Under the pieces are notes generated by a model. That model was given only the letters and a program-made list of their open reading frames with translations. It searched no databases and had not been told where the DNA came from. A stretch of DNA of 54,322 bases from a virus, in IMG/VR virus record IMGVR_UViG_3300020436_002755, positions 1-54,322 of that record. One strand, written 5' to 3'. The translations under genes and the position numbers were made by a program. This document shows, piece by piece, positions 6,127 to 13,351 of this stretch. Within the stretch, counting starts at the first letter, position 1, and each line of letters opens with the position of its first letter.

Positions 6127-6717
6127 TTATGAAAAGAATATAACCTGAAAAGAAAATATTCCTATTGCTAATGATATACCCACAAGAAATGTCATGTAAC
6201 TGTAACGCAAATACTTAAATTTATTCGTTGCAATTACTCTACCTATACCATATATGTCACCTGTCAATGCATCCATAATTTGTGCATCGGTCATCAATCG
6301 TTTAGCGTATTCTTCTTTGTACTCTCGTATTGATATGTGAGCAAAATGCCCAAAGAATAATGGATTATAGAATGGTGAGTTTTTATCAATCTTACCTGAT
6401 TTTGTCTTTGGATAGTCTATCTTTGGCATAATTACGATGATAGCACAAACTAATGCTACAACTGAACATATACCCAATGCCATGAGAGGATATAATAACA
6501 TTTCGTTTGTAATATTTGCAACTGTGATAGAGAATACAATCGAACTGACTGTAATCATGATATTCGCTTTGGTGTCAGCCATCAATGTCAAACGCAATTG
6601 ATTATTATAATTCAATCGCAATATATTATCAACGGCAGTTCTATTCTCTGGTACTTGTTGAAACCCTACATGTGCATCTTCTTTGTGATCGAAATTTGAT
6701 AGGTCCCATTTACTCAT
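6127..6717 (-). CDS. PycTM-like (Pycsar effector domain) membrane protein
   Basis: The protein has three hydrophobic segments (about 53-70, 74-96 and 173-194). It shows the pattern I associate with the Pycsar transmembrane effector domain family: LRLTLMADTKANIM near residues 41-54, just before TM1, and further on FFGHFAHISIREY and GDIYGIGRVI leading into a final membrane segment. In bacteria such proteins are membrane-disrupting effectors switched on by cyclic CMP or UMP. No cyclase or phosphohydrolase gene adjoins it. A phage copy could be a decoy, a superinfection-exclusion protein or a lysis regulator. The family call is from memory of the motif. Confidence 0.6.
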   Translation of the reverse strand: MSKWDLSNFDHKEDAHVGFQQVPENRTAVDNILRLNYNNQLRLTLMADTKANIMITVSSIVFSITVANITNEMLLYPLMALGICSVVALVCAIIVIMPKIDYPKTKSGKIDKNSPFYNPLFFGHFAHISIREYKEEYAKRLMTDAQIMDALTGDIYGIGRVIATNKFKYLRYSYMTFLVGISLAIGIFSFQVIFFS

Positions 6718-7180
6718 CTTCGTTTCCGTGTCTTATGAAATACTCAAAGTTATAAGCCCACAATGATTCATGAATAAGTTTTGCTCCGTTGCTCGTATGA
6801 AACTTTTTAGCCATTTCTGTTTTTGGTGAGAGTGTTATAAATCTCTCATGTTTATTTTCTATCACCAATTGAGCCAATGCAGTATTTAGTATTTGTCTTC
6901 CCATACCTTTTTGGTGAGACCATACACTATAAAATATCGCTTTGCTACCACCCTTACTAGCACCGCCCCAATGATATTCAGTGAGCAATTGTTCCTCACT
7001 GTCTGGTATTATTCTTGATGTATGCATACAAATGGCGGCAATTAACTTATCTGGCTCACCATAGTAAAATACTCTTGCTCCATTTTTCAATCTTAAAGCA
7101 GGTACGATATGTTTTCTTACAGGATCTGTTTCAATTATTTTACCCACTTCCTGTACGTGAGTTGCTTCTTTTAGCATCAT
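6710..7180 (-). CDS. GNAT-family N-acetyltransferase-like protein
   Basis: The 156-residue length and the central segment YSVWSHQKGMGRQILNTA, which fits the acetyl-CoA-binding Q/R-x-x-G-x-G loop and following helix, suggest a GNAT fold. The C-terminal part (TLSPKTEMAKKFHTSNGAKL) resembles motif B, where the substrate end of GNAT enzymes closes. The substrate is unknown. It overlaps both neighbours by a few bases, so it is co-translated with the PycTM-like protein downstream. Confidence 0.6.
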   Translation of the reverse strand: MMLKEATHVQEVGKIIETDPVRKHIVPALRLKNGARVFYYGEPDKLIAAICMHTSRIIPDSEEQLLTEYHWGGASKGGSKAIFYSVWSHQKGMGRQILNTALAQLVIENKHERFITLSPKTEMAKKFHTSNGAKLIHESLWAYNFEYFIRHGNEDE

Positions 7181-7779
7181 CTCTTGTTGAATCCTATTCG
7201 TTTGTAATCTCTATCTTCATGATATTGATAACCGTCTAATTCTATATCATTCTCATTCCATACTGGTATGATTTCTGTATATTCACCCATGTCTTCATTT
7301 GCTCGTAGATGAACTTCAATCAATTTGTCACCTATAAACTCACAATTAATACAATCATAATCACCTTTCAACTCACTTAATATCGTAGGATAATCTACAA
7401 CATCATCAACCTTTATCCATTTTTTAAACTTCCATAATGGTTCATGAAACTCTCTGATACCTTCAGTTGTCAATCCTTGTTCGTATGTCCTGCTCTTCTT
7501 ATTGAGATTAAAATCTACACTCAAATGCCTACCATCAAATATCTCACACCAAAAATGCCCAGGTGGCAATTCTGTCGTTTCTTTCTCAATGTGTCTAAAC
7601 TCTGCTCCTCTACTCATACCAGCAAGATTGACACACGGTCTTACTATGTATATACCTGGTTCAGGCACCCACATATCAGCAGGGCCACAATTGTATCCCA
7701 ATTTAGTTGATAAAATGCACTTATCAAATATCCATAAGTCATCTTTATGACAACTTATCCATGCTTCATCATCCTCCAT
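7177..7779 (-). CDS. Hypothetical protein, possibly ATP-grasp-like, 200 aa
   Basis: The segment YIVRPCVNLAGMSRGAE near residues 44-60, the PPGHFWCEIFDG segment and the late EFIGDKLIEVHLRAN stretch resemble the nucleotide- and metal-binding parts of ATP-grasp-like phage proteins. This is a weak, pattern-level resemblance and I do not assign a reaction. The protein is soluble, rich in Trp, Asp and Glu, and lies between a lipoprotein lipase and a GNAT gene with overlapping ends. Confidence 0.45.
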   Translation of the reverse strand: MEDDEAWISCHKDDLWIFDKCILSTKLGYNCGPADMWVPEPGIYIVRPCVNLAGMSRGAEFRHIEKETTELPPGHFWCEIFDGRHLSVDFNLNKKSRTYEQGLTTEGIREFHEPLWKFKKWIKVDDVVDYPTILSELKGDYDCINCEFIGDKLIEVHLRANEDMGEYTEIIPVWNENDIELDGYQYHEDRDYKRIGFNKR

Positions 7780-8500
7780 GTCGTGAAAGAACCTTTTTGT
7801 ATTCTTTTATCGAATGATCTCTCGCATCAATTTTTGTTACATCACCAATAGGATGATCTTCATCCCAATCGAGAGTTTGTGCATCTATTCTTATGCCCCA
7901 ATGAACATATGGAAATGGCGGAAGAAATGGAACAGGATCGTTTTCAAGATAAACTCTAAAATGACCATCTGTCCAGAGTTGTTTTGTTATTACTGCTGGT
8001 GACCCAAAACTATAAATTTGCACTTCATATGCATCATCTTCAAGCCAAAGCCCTATTATTTGTGCTATGGCACCACCAAGAGAATGACCAGTGAGAATTA
8101 CAGTTTCTTCTAAAGCATGATTTTCTATAATTTCTTCTCGTATTTTTTCGGCGGCATCTCTGAAACCTCTGTGAATATCGACCCCAAGTTTTTTGTCGTA
8201 GAAGGGACGAAAGTCGAGATCTGATAGAACATTTCTACCATTGTTAGTGCCACGAATGCTAATAATAGTGACACCACGATCTTGAACCACATTATATGCG
8301 AATTCATTATCTGCTATCTCCTTACCTTCATCGTAGATTCTCTCGCAATATGTTGCCATCTCAACAAGAACTTCTACACCTACTGGTATATTTTCTTTTG
8401 TGCCGTTCGCTCCGCCCATACTCAAAAATTGATTTGTAGATACACAGGATGTAAATATGAATAATATGAATCCTAGGCTAATCTTTCCAAGATGTTTCAT
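7769..8500 (-). CDS. Lipoprotein class 3 lipase / esterase
   Basis: The start is placed at the ATG at 8500 because it opens a lipoprotein signal: MKHLGKISLGFILFIFTSC, with lipobox cysteine C19. The alpha/beta-hydrolase core follows: ILTGHSLGGA with nucleophile S140, acid D188 in NDPVP and H229 near the C-terminus, the triad of class 3 lipases. It would be anchored in the envelope and could hydrolyse membrane lipids. In a phage this fits membrane disruption at lysis or remodelling during infection. It overlaps the membrane-protein gene upstream by 23 bases. Confidence 0.75.
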   Translation of the reverse strand: MKHLGKISLGFILFIFTSCVSTNQFLSMGGANGTKENIPVGVEVLVEMATYCERIYDEGKEIADNEFAYNVVQDRGVTIISIRGTNNGRNVLSDLDFRPFYDKKLGVDIHRGFRDAAEKIREEIIENHALEETVILTGHSLGGAIAQIIGLWLEDDAYEVQIYSFGSPAVITKQLWTDGHFRVYLENDPVPFLPPFPYVHWGIRIDAQTLDWDEDHPIGDVTKIDARDHSIKEYKKVLSRHGG

Positions 8501-8783
8501 TCTCTTCTTTCTTCTTCCAAGTTGCAACTCCGAGTATGCCTGCAAATGCTATATGAAACATACCGCCCATCTGTAATGTTAATGGTTCCCATCGTGTAGC
8601 ATCACAAACCAGACCTTTATCGACCATTTTGTGGCAATAGGATTCCATTCTCATATTCCACATTAATGGAGCAACAAAAAAATCGGTGAAGCATAGAAAA
8701 AGATAAAGCAATCCAGCCCAGTCTTTCCAATACCGATTAATAGTGTAATTTATACCGCTATTCGTCTTCTCTATATTTTCCAC
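8478..8783 (-). CDS. Small membrane protein, possible holin
   Basis: The longest frame starts inside the upstream gene. The GTG at 8783 after a GAGAAG sequence is a more likely start but is not certain. Two hydrophobic segments flank a loop with two Cys. The C-terminal part (RWEPLTLQMGGMFHIAFAG) resembles small membrane proteins of marine phages sometimes annotated as holins. It lies directly before the lipase gene, so a joint lysis role is conceivable but inferred. Confidence 0.45.
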   Translation of the reverse strand: MENIEKTNSGINYTINRYWKDWAGLLYLFLCFTDFFVAPLMWNMRMESYCHKMVDKGLVCDATRWEPLTLQMGGMFHIAFAGILGVATWKKKEENETSWKD

Positions 8784-8997
8784 GTACTTCTCGCTGAAGG
8801 ATTCCCCATTCAAGATCTTGACAAAGAACATCTAATCTAATCAGGTCTTTACGTAGTCTAGTGACCTGTCTTACAATCTCATTTCGCCCTTTGTGTGTCT
8901 CTGGCAAAACATCATATACTTTCTTTGCTAACTCAATCAGAGATGGTAAATCCTTGAGCAATTGTACTTCTCTTCTAATCTGCTCTTCTGTTCTCAT
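8758..8997 (-). CDS. Hypothetical charged helical protein, 79 aa
   Basis: MRTEEQIRREVQLLKDLPSL starts a nearly all-helical Lys/Arg/Glu/Leu-rich protein likely to form a coiled coil. It has no cysteine motif, signal or membrane segment. It starts 4 bases after the stop of the lipoprotein gene upstream and overlaps the membrane-protein gene downstream. Function unknown. Confidence 0.55.
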   Translation of the reverse strand: MRTEEQIRREVQLLKDLPSLIELAKKVYDVLPETHKGRNEIVRQVTRLRKDLIRLDVLCQDLEWGILQREVRGKYREDE

Positions 8998-9001
8998 GAA
9001 A

Positions 9002-9874
9002 TTATTTAGATAAAATTATCTTCAATGTTTGACTATCTGCACTACAACTTTTACCAACTCCTCCCCAATTTCTATTGCCTATCAATGGTCTGATTGTATA
9101 TCCTATGTCTGTAGATTTTAGACAAGCACAATCTCTTCTCTGTCTATCAAATGCACTTAATTCAAGCCCCCACCCACATTTACCTATTGTCCAGTACATA
9201 CCATCACAATATAAACCATAGACCTCAAATGATGCGTTGTCTTTATTTCTCAAAAAATCATTAATGAACGTACTATTTGTACAAGAGGTCATATTATCAG
9301 GATTACCTATTGAGATATTATCCCAGGTCTGACTTGATGCATTATCCCAAAAATCTTTATAAGTCTGTTGTTGTGTCTGTGTTGGAATTACATTTCTTGT
9401 AAAGTTATCTGACCAAGAGAGTATTGTTGTGACTGTTGTTTCTATCGTTTCATTATCAATCGTTTCAACCTCTTCAACAGGATAATCAGGGTTGATATCA
9501 ACAGAAATAGTAACAGTCCTGGTTGGAGGGCTATTAAATGAGACAGTAAAAGGGTCTGAAACTCCAGATTCATAGTGTATCTTTGGATGATCAAATGTAT
9601 AGTTTTTGTATTCCACTTCAAGATTCACATCTATTGGAACTAATACAGTTCCTGTCATAGAATTATTTAATACTGTAGAATCGTAAATATATTTTTCAAG
9701 CACATCTCTTACATTAATGTGATGACTTGAAGTTAATACAGGTCGAGCACCTGTTCTATATCTTGGTTGTGATTGCTGATGCTCATAATTTAACGTAACT
9801 TTTACGTCTTCTTCTTTTTGACCCTCACAAGCAATTAAAAATAGAATAAGAAGACTATTTAAGAGGAGGCGCAT
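9002..9874 (-). CDS. Lipoprotein with Cys-rich C-terminal domain
   Basis: The ATG at 9874 opens MRLLLNSLLILFLIACEG, a lipoprotein signal with lipobox LIAC; GGTGG lies upstream. The first two thirds are Thr/Ser/Asn-rich beta-type sequence. From about residue 190 the protein carries seven cysteines in a compact domain with GKCGWGLE, CACLK and GNRNWGGVGKSC, suggesting a disulfide-stabilised surface domain. It could be a superinfection-exclusion lipoprotein or a host-surface modifier; neither is shown. It overlaps the binding-protein-like gene upstream by 20 bases. Confidence 0.55.
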   Translation of the reverse strand: MRLLLNSLLILFLIACEGQKEEDVKVTLNYEHQQSQPRYRTGARPVLTSSHHINVRDVLEKYIYDSTVLNNSMTGTVLVPIDVNLEVEYKNYTFDHPKIHYESGVSDPFTVSFNSPPTRTVTISVDINPDYPVEEVETIDNETIETTVTTILSWSDNFTRNVIPTQTQQQTYKDFWDNASSQTWDNISIGNPDNMTSCTNSTFINDFLRNKDNASFEVYGLYCDGMYWTIGKCGWGLELSAFDRQRRDCACLKSTDIGYTIRPLIGNRNWGGVGKSCSADSQTLKIILSK

Positions 9875-11336
9875 ATAATAATCCACCTTCTGTGTATAGT
9901 TTATTGTATCCTCTTTTGAGCCCTAAATCAGTATTCGGACCTACATGTTTCTCATAAATCTCTTCATAATTACCAAGTTGTTTAATTATCTCTATACTCC
10001 AATTGGATGCAAGCCCAAGTTTGGCACCTAAGTTATCCGTTTCTGGTGTGTTACCATTTCTCTCACCCATAAATCTCTGTATCACAGGATCAATATTCTC
10101 CATATAATCATCTATGTTCTGTGATGTAATATCCAACTCCTCCGCTAAAAATAAAACATTAACTGTCCATCTTGTTATGTCAGACCATCTTTGGTCTCCA
10201 TATTTTACTGCTGGCCCTAATGGCTCTTTTGATATGATCTCTGGTAATATTACATGTCGTTCAGGATGTTGAAATCGTGCTTTATGCCCTGCTAATGCAG
10301 ACATATCTGTACCATACATGTCGCAATCGTTGTCAAGATAATATAACTTTGGACTATCTGTTGGTGGTATTGCTACGGGTACAAAATTAATCTGCCATTT
10401 ATCAAAAAAATCTCTAATGTTCTGAGCGGCCGTAGAACCTGTATTGAAACAGACTCTTGCATTCATCATATCTTTTGCACTCTTTACACCAAGATTCTTA
10501 CGTACCATGAAACCTTGACCATCATAAAACACTGTTGGCAAAAATTCTATTCTCCAATCAACATCTCTAGAAAATGTCCATGTTGTCGTTGCAGATAAAA
10601 TATCAATTGAACCATCAAATAATCTCTCAAAACGTGTTCTACCATTGATAGGAATAAACTTTATCTTTGTCTTGTCAAGAAATAGTGCTACTGCAAATGC
10701 TCTACAAATGTCTATATCAAATCCATACCATCCTGCTGGCTGGCCATCATGTCTTTTAAGAAATTCCTCACTAAATCCTGGTGTGTCAGCATAAGTTCCA
10801 CATACTACATAACCTCGTTCTTTAATACGATTGACTGTTGATTCATAGGTAGGTTTATACTCATCACCAACTACATACATGTCGCCCATGTGCTTTTGTT
10901 TATGTTGCTCTTCTACCTTTTTAAGTCGTTCTAATTCTTTTTTGAGTGCATCGAGTTCGTCTTTTGCTATGATTGAATTAACTTCAGGTTCTGTCTCGTT
11001 GTCAGGTGGGGGATTGAGAGACATCATCTCTCTGTAATTAATACCGTCTTCGTTAAATTGTCGTTCTGGTTTATGCATGGATGGCAAAACAAAGGTCTGA
11101 CCTTTTTCTACATTACGATCCCAATCACGATCACCTGTTGCTTTTTCCATCTCATAAAGAAAATCACCTCGCTCAGTATAACCTGCAAGTTTCATCATCG
11201 CACCAATATCAAGACGATTTCTTATGGTAAATTGTGCTTCTATTTCTATCATGTTTTGAGATCCTTGGAGCACATATCCTTGCGATATGCCAAGTATCCA
11301 AAACATGGTAATCATAGCGAAAAAGATTTTGATCAT
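9855..11336 (-). CDS. AapJ-like amino-acid binding protein fused to a novel N-terminal region
   Basis: The ATG at 11336 overlaps the cytochrome-gene stop as TGATG. Residues 1-22 are a signal peptide. Residues about 25-165 are an unrecognised region ending in a Lys/Glu coiled coil. From about 170 the sequence follows the periplasmic general amino-acid binding protein (AapJ/BztA, SBP_bac_3): VVCGTYADTPGFSEEF, GFDIDICRAFAVALF, an RFERLFDGSIDIL segment and a C-terminal WTVNVLFLAEELDI part. No AapQMP transporter subunits are present. It may hijack a host permease, soak up amino acids or use the fold as a ligand sensor. At 493 residues it is much longer than the usual ~340. Confidence 0.75.
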   Translation of the reverse strand: MIKIFFAMITMFWILGISQGYVLQGSQNMIEIEAQFTIRNRLDIGAMMKLAGYTERGDFLYEMEKATGDRDWDRNVEKGQTFVLPSMHKPERQFNEDGINYREMMSLNPPPDNETEPEVNSIIAKDELDALKKELERLKKVEEQHKQKHMGDMYVVGDEYKPTYESTVNRIKERGYVVCGTYADTPGFSEEFLKRHDGQPAGWYGFDIDICRAFAVALFLDKTKIKFIPINGRTRFERLFDGSIDILSATTTWTFSRDVDWRIEFLPTVFYDGQGFMVRKNLGVKSAKDMMNARVCFNTGSTAAQNIRDFFDKWQINFVPVAIPPTDSPKLYYLDNDCDMYGTDMSALAGHKARFQHPERHVILPEIISKEPLGPAVKYGDQRWSDITRWTVNVLFLAEELDITSQNIDDYMENIDPVIQRFMGERNGNTPETDNLGAKLGLASNWSIEIIKQLGNYEEIYEKHVGPNTDLGLKRGYNKLYTEGGLLYAPPLK

Positions 11337-11797
11337 CACTTGAGAACCCTATAAATGTTCATGAGTTCTTCATCTGGCAAAGGGGTTGCCATTGTGTAAT
11401 ATTTTTGATGACCTATTGTCATGAATGCTTTGAGGTCTGCGAAACTAGGATAAGTTCCTTGGAGCCCAGATATTAAATAATCTGGTTCAAGGTGACATGT
11501 AGAGCATTCATTACCCTTTGCAAACACTCTCGTTGCCGCCTTGTATCTTTCGCTTGTAACTAAGACTGATGTAAGATCTTTCTCAATCCACTCAACCTTC
11601 TCTTCGATACCAGGAATGACTAGAAATAACAAATATACTAGCAATCCTATTGTTATGAAGATAAAGGTTTTAAGACTTTTTACCGCATCAAAAGTATCTT
11701 CTTCAATCTTTTTGACAGGCTCAAATCTAACCTCTCCTCCTTCTGTTTCTATTTCTTGACCAACACCTTCTGGCTCTTTATTTTTTTGCTCAGCCAT
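11336..11797 (-). CDS. Membrane-anchored monohaem c-type cytochrome-like protein
   Basis: The ATG at 11797 follows GGGG at seven bases. Residues 1-42 are acidic and cytoplasmic; 43-63 is one transmembrane helix, placing the C-terminus in the periplasm. There a CSTCH motif (C98, C101, H102) fits covalent haem c attachment, and M126 or M136 could be the distal ligand. Haem attachment would need the host cytochrome c maturation system. The domain is very short (about 60 residues after the motif), so it could also be a stripped relict. It overlaps the amino-acid-binding fusion downstream, suggesting co-expression in the envelope. Confidence 0.6.
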   Translation of the reverse strand: MAEQKNKEPEGVGQEIETEGGEVRFEPVKKIEEDTFDAVKSLKTFIFITIGLLVYLLFLVIPGIEEKVEWIEKDLTSVLVTSERYKAATRVFAKGNECSTCHLEPDYLISGLQGTYPSFADLKAFMTIGHQKYYTMATPLPDEELMNIYRVLK

Positions 11798-11824
11798 CGA
11801 CAAACCCCTTATTCAAAAAATTAT

Positions 11825-12169
11825 TTACTTTTTGCCTACCTCGGATAATTTAGCCGTTATTTGTTGTGAAAACCATTTAAGTACGATTGGAATACTCACA
11901 TTTGAGGTCAGACCAAATAAGAATCCTACAGGATATTTGTAGGAATCATATGCTTGTGCTTGTGGCACGTTATTAAACACTACTAGAATTAAAAGAAATC
12001 CTGAGACTGACATTCCCAGATTGATAAGTAAATCGAAAATTATCATTACAATTTTCCCATCATATTTTTCTTTGTGATCTTGACGGTAGTTAAAAAGAAA
12101 GATCCAAAAAGATGAGAAAAGTATTATTCCAATCATAATTAAATTCATAGAGTTAAATATCTCTTCCAT
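11825..12169 (-). CDS. Small membrane protein, three transmembrane segments
   Basis: Hydrophobic stretches at about residues 8-28, 41-65 and 80-98 and a short basic tail indicate a small polytopic membrane protein. AAAGGTG precedes the ATG. Size and topology fit a 3-TM holin-type protein, but no diagnostic motif is seen. It is the first minus-strand gene left of the only plus-strand unit. The 105-base divergent gap up to 12274 has an isolated TATAAT-like hexamer on the minus strand (12236-12241) without a good -35. Confidence 0.55.
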   Translation of the reverse strand: MEEIFNSMNLIMIGIILFSSFWIFLFNYRQDHKEKYDGKIVMIIFDLLINLGMSVSGFLLILVVFNNVPQAQAYDSYKYPVGFLFGLTSNVSIPIVLKWFSQQITAKLSEVGKK

Positions 12170-12273
12170 ATATCACCTTTGTAATTGTTGTTGAATTTTT
12201 CCGTCCATGGAGAGTTTCGTAATATTTATTTACTTATTATATATCCTTCACGGATTTCTGAAATTCGTAAAGT

Positions 12274-12281
12274 TATAAATA
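12274..12281 (+). promoter_or_regulatory. T4-type late promoter, exact TATAAATA, plus strand
   Basis: A perfect TATAAATA lies 25 bases before the ATG of the asparagine-synthetase-like gene, with a GGAAAGGA ribosome-binding site (12293-12300) between. It is the only exact plus-strand late promoter I found and starts the only plus-strand unit in the window. Confidence 0.75.
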
Positions 12282-12306
12282 CAAAAGAAATTGGAAAGGA
12301 CAAATA

Positions 12307-13188
12307 ATGACATCGTTGATTGACCCTCATGATTTCACCGCAGTAACCTCAAAACTCAGACAATTCTTTCAAGACAAAAATTTCGTAGAAGTTCATACGC
12401 AAAATCGTTTATCGATTCTTGCCGCCTGTGAAGATCCTACTACTGTCACTACGTATGAGTATGGAGGTACTATATGGCCACTACCTCAAACAGGACAAAT
12501 GTGGCTTGAATATGAACTTCTAACAAGACCTGATATCAACGGTTGTTTCTGTGTAAGTACAAGTTACAGACAAGAACCCAATCCAGTTGCAGGCAGACAC
12601 GAATTAATCTTCCCAATGTTTGAATTTGAGATGCCTGGCACGTTTGATGATATGCTCAAAATGGAAGATGAACTATGCACATATTTAGGATTTAAATGCG
12701 ACCATGAAAGAGCCCGATTAACGGATCACTTTCCTGGTGGCAACTATTTAAGTATGTGCGGTAAATATACTGCTTCTGATAACACTCTCACCAATAAACA
12801 TGAAGCAGATATGTATAATGAGTATGGAGACGTATTTTTCCTCACACACTTTCCCTATCACACTTCACCATTTTGGAATATGAAAAAATCACCTGTTAAG
12901 GGTTCAACAGGCAATGACGTTGCATATAAATGTGACGTTATTATTGGCGGAATGGAAACGATTGGTAGTGCAGAGAGAGCAGATGATGTCGATGAAATGA
13001 GAGAACAATTTCACACTATTTCGGATGGCGGATATGCTGATTTGCTTTATAATTTGTTTGGAAAAGAGAGAGTTCTCAAAGAATTGGACGAGTTTCTAGC
13101 ACATGATTTCATGCCTCGTTTTGGTGGGGGTATTGGTGTAACTCGTATGATTAGTGGTATGAAAAAAGCGGGATTACTTGTTGATTGA
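12307..13188 (+). CDS. AsnRS-like catalytic core / archaeal-type asparagine synthetase A
   Basis: A 293-residue class II aminoacyl-tRNA-synthetase core. Motif 2 is at STSYRQEPNP (R88-E90), followed by HELIFPMFEFEMPG; motif 3 is FGGGIGVTRM (273-281, R280). VFFLTHFPYHTSPFW parallels the active-site strand of AsnRS/AspRS. The anticodon-binding OB domain is absent. A lone AsnRS-like core of this size matches archaeal asparagine synthetase A paralogs (about 294 residues), which make Asn from Asp, ATP and ammonia. An enzyme charging an unusual RNA is the alternative, because a tRNA-like element follows 57 bases downstream on the same strand. Confidence 0.75.
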   Translation: MTSLIDPHDFTAVTSKLRQFFQDKNFVEVHTQNRLSILAACEDPTTVTTYEYGGTIWPLPQTGQMWLEYELLTRPDINGCFCVSTSYRQEPNPVAGRHELIFPMFEFEMPGTFDDMLKMEDELCTYLGFKCDHERARLTDHFPGGNYLSMCGKYTASDNTLTNKHEADMYNEYGDVFFLTHFPYHTSPFWNMKKSPVKGSTGNDVAYKCDVIIGGMETIGSAERADDVDEMREQFHTISDGGYADLLYNLFGKERVLKELDEFLAHDFMPRFGGGIGVTRMISGMKKAGLLVD

Positions 13189-13245
13189 AGTAGTAATTCT
13201 ATTGAATCTTTATGTTGCCTATTTGATTATAATGAACTAACACAC

Positions 13246-13342
13246 TCTGGGGTGGCGAAAAAAGAGAGTTCAACTCTCGTGGCAAACGCATTCCGTTGTT
13301 GGCGGTCATAATCTGAAGGTTCGAATCCTTCCCCCAGAGCCA
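13246..13342 (+). tRNA. Unusual tRNA-like RNA, candidate tRNA-Asn(GUU) with D-loop hairpin insert
   Basis: The ends are canonical: a perfect 7-bp acceptor stem (TCTGGGG 13246-13252 with CCCCAGA 13332-13338), discriminator G and encoded CCA (13340-13342), and a perfect T arm (GAAGG, TTCGAAT, CCTTC at 13315-13331). A 3-bp D stem (GCG 13255-13257, CGC 13287-13289) encloses an oversized D loop containing a hairpin GAGAG-TTCAA-CTCTC (13264-13278). The anticodon arm is irregular: CCG/CGG around a 7-base loop reading GTT (Asn), extendable by A-U pairs past a 4-base bulge, with G at position 37. A discriminator G suits tRNA-Asn. A weak TATAAT is at 13228-13233. Confidence 0.6.
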
Positions 13343-13351
13343 GACAAAGAA

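Noticed and set aside
12236-12241. TATAAT as a minus-strand promoter for 11825-12169
   Set aside because: No -35 hexamer lies at a usable distance; kept only as a remark in that gene's entry.
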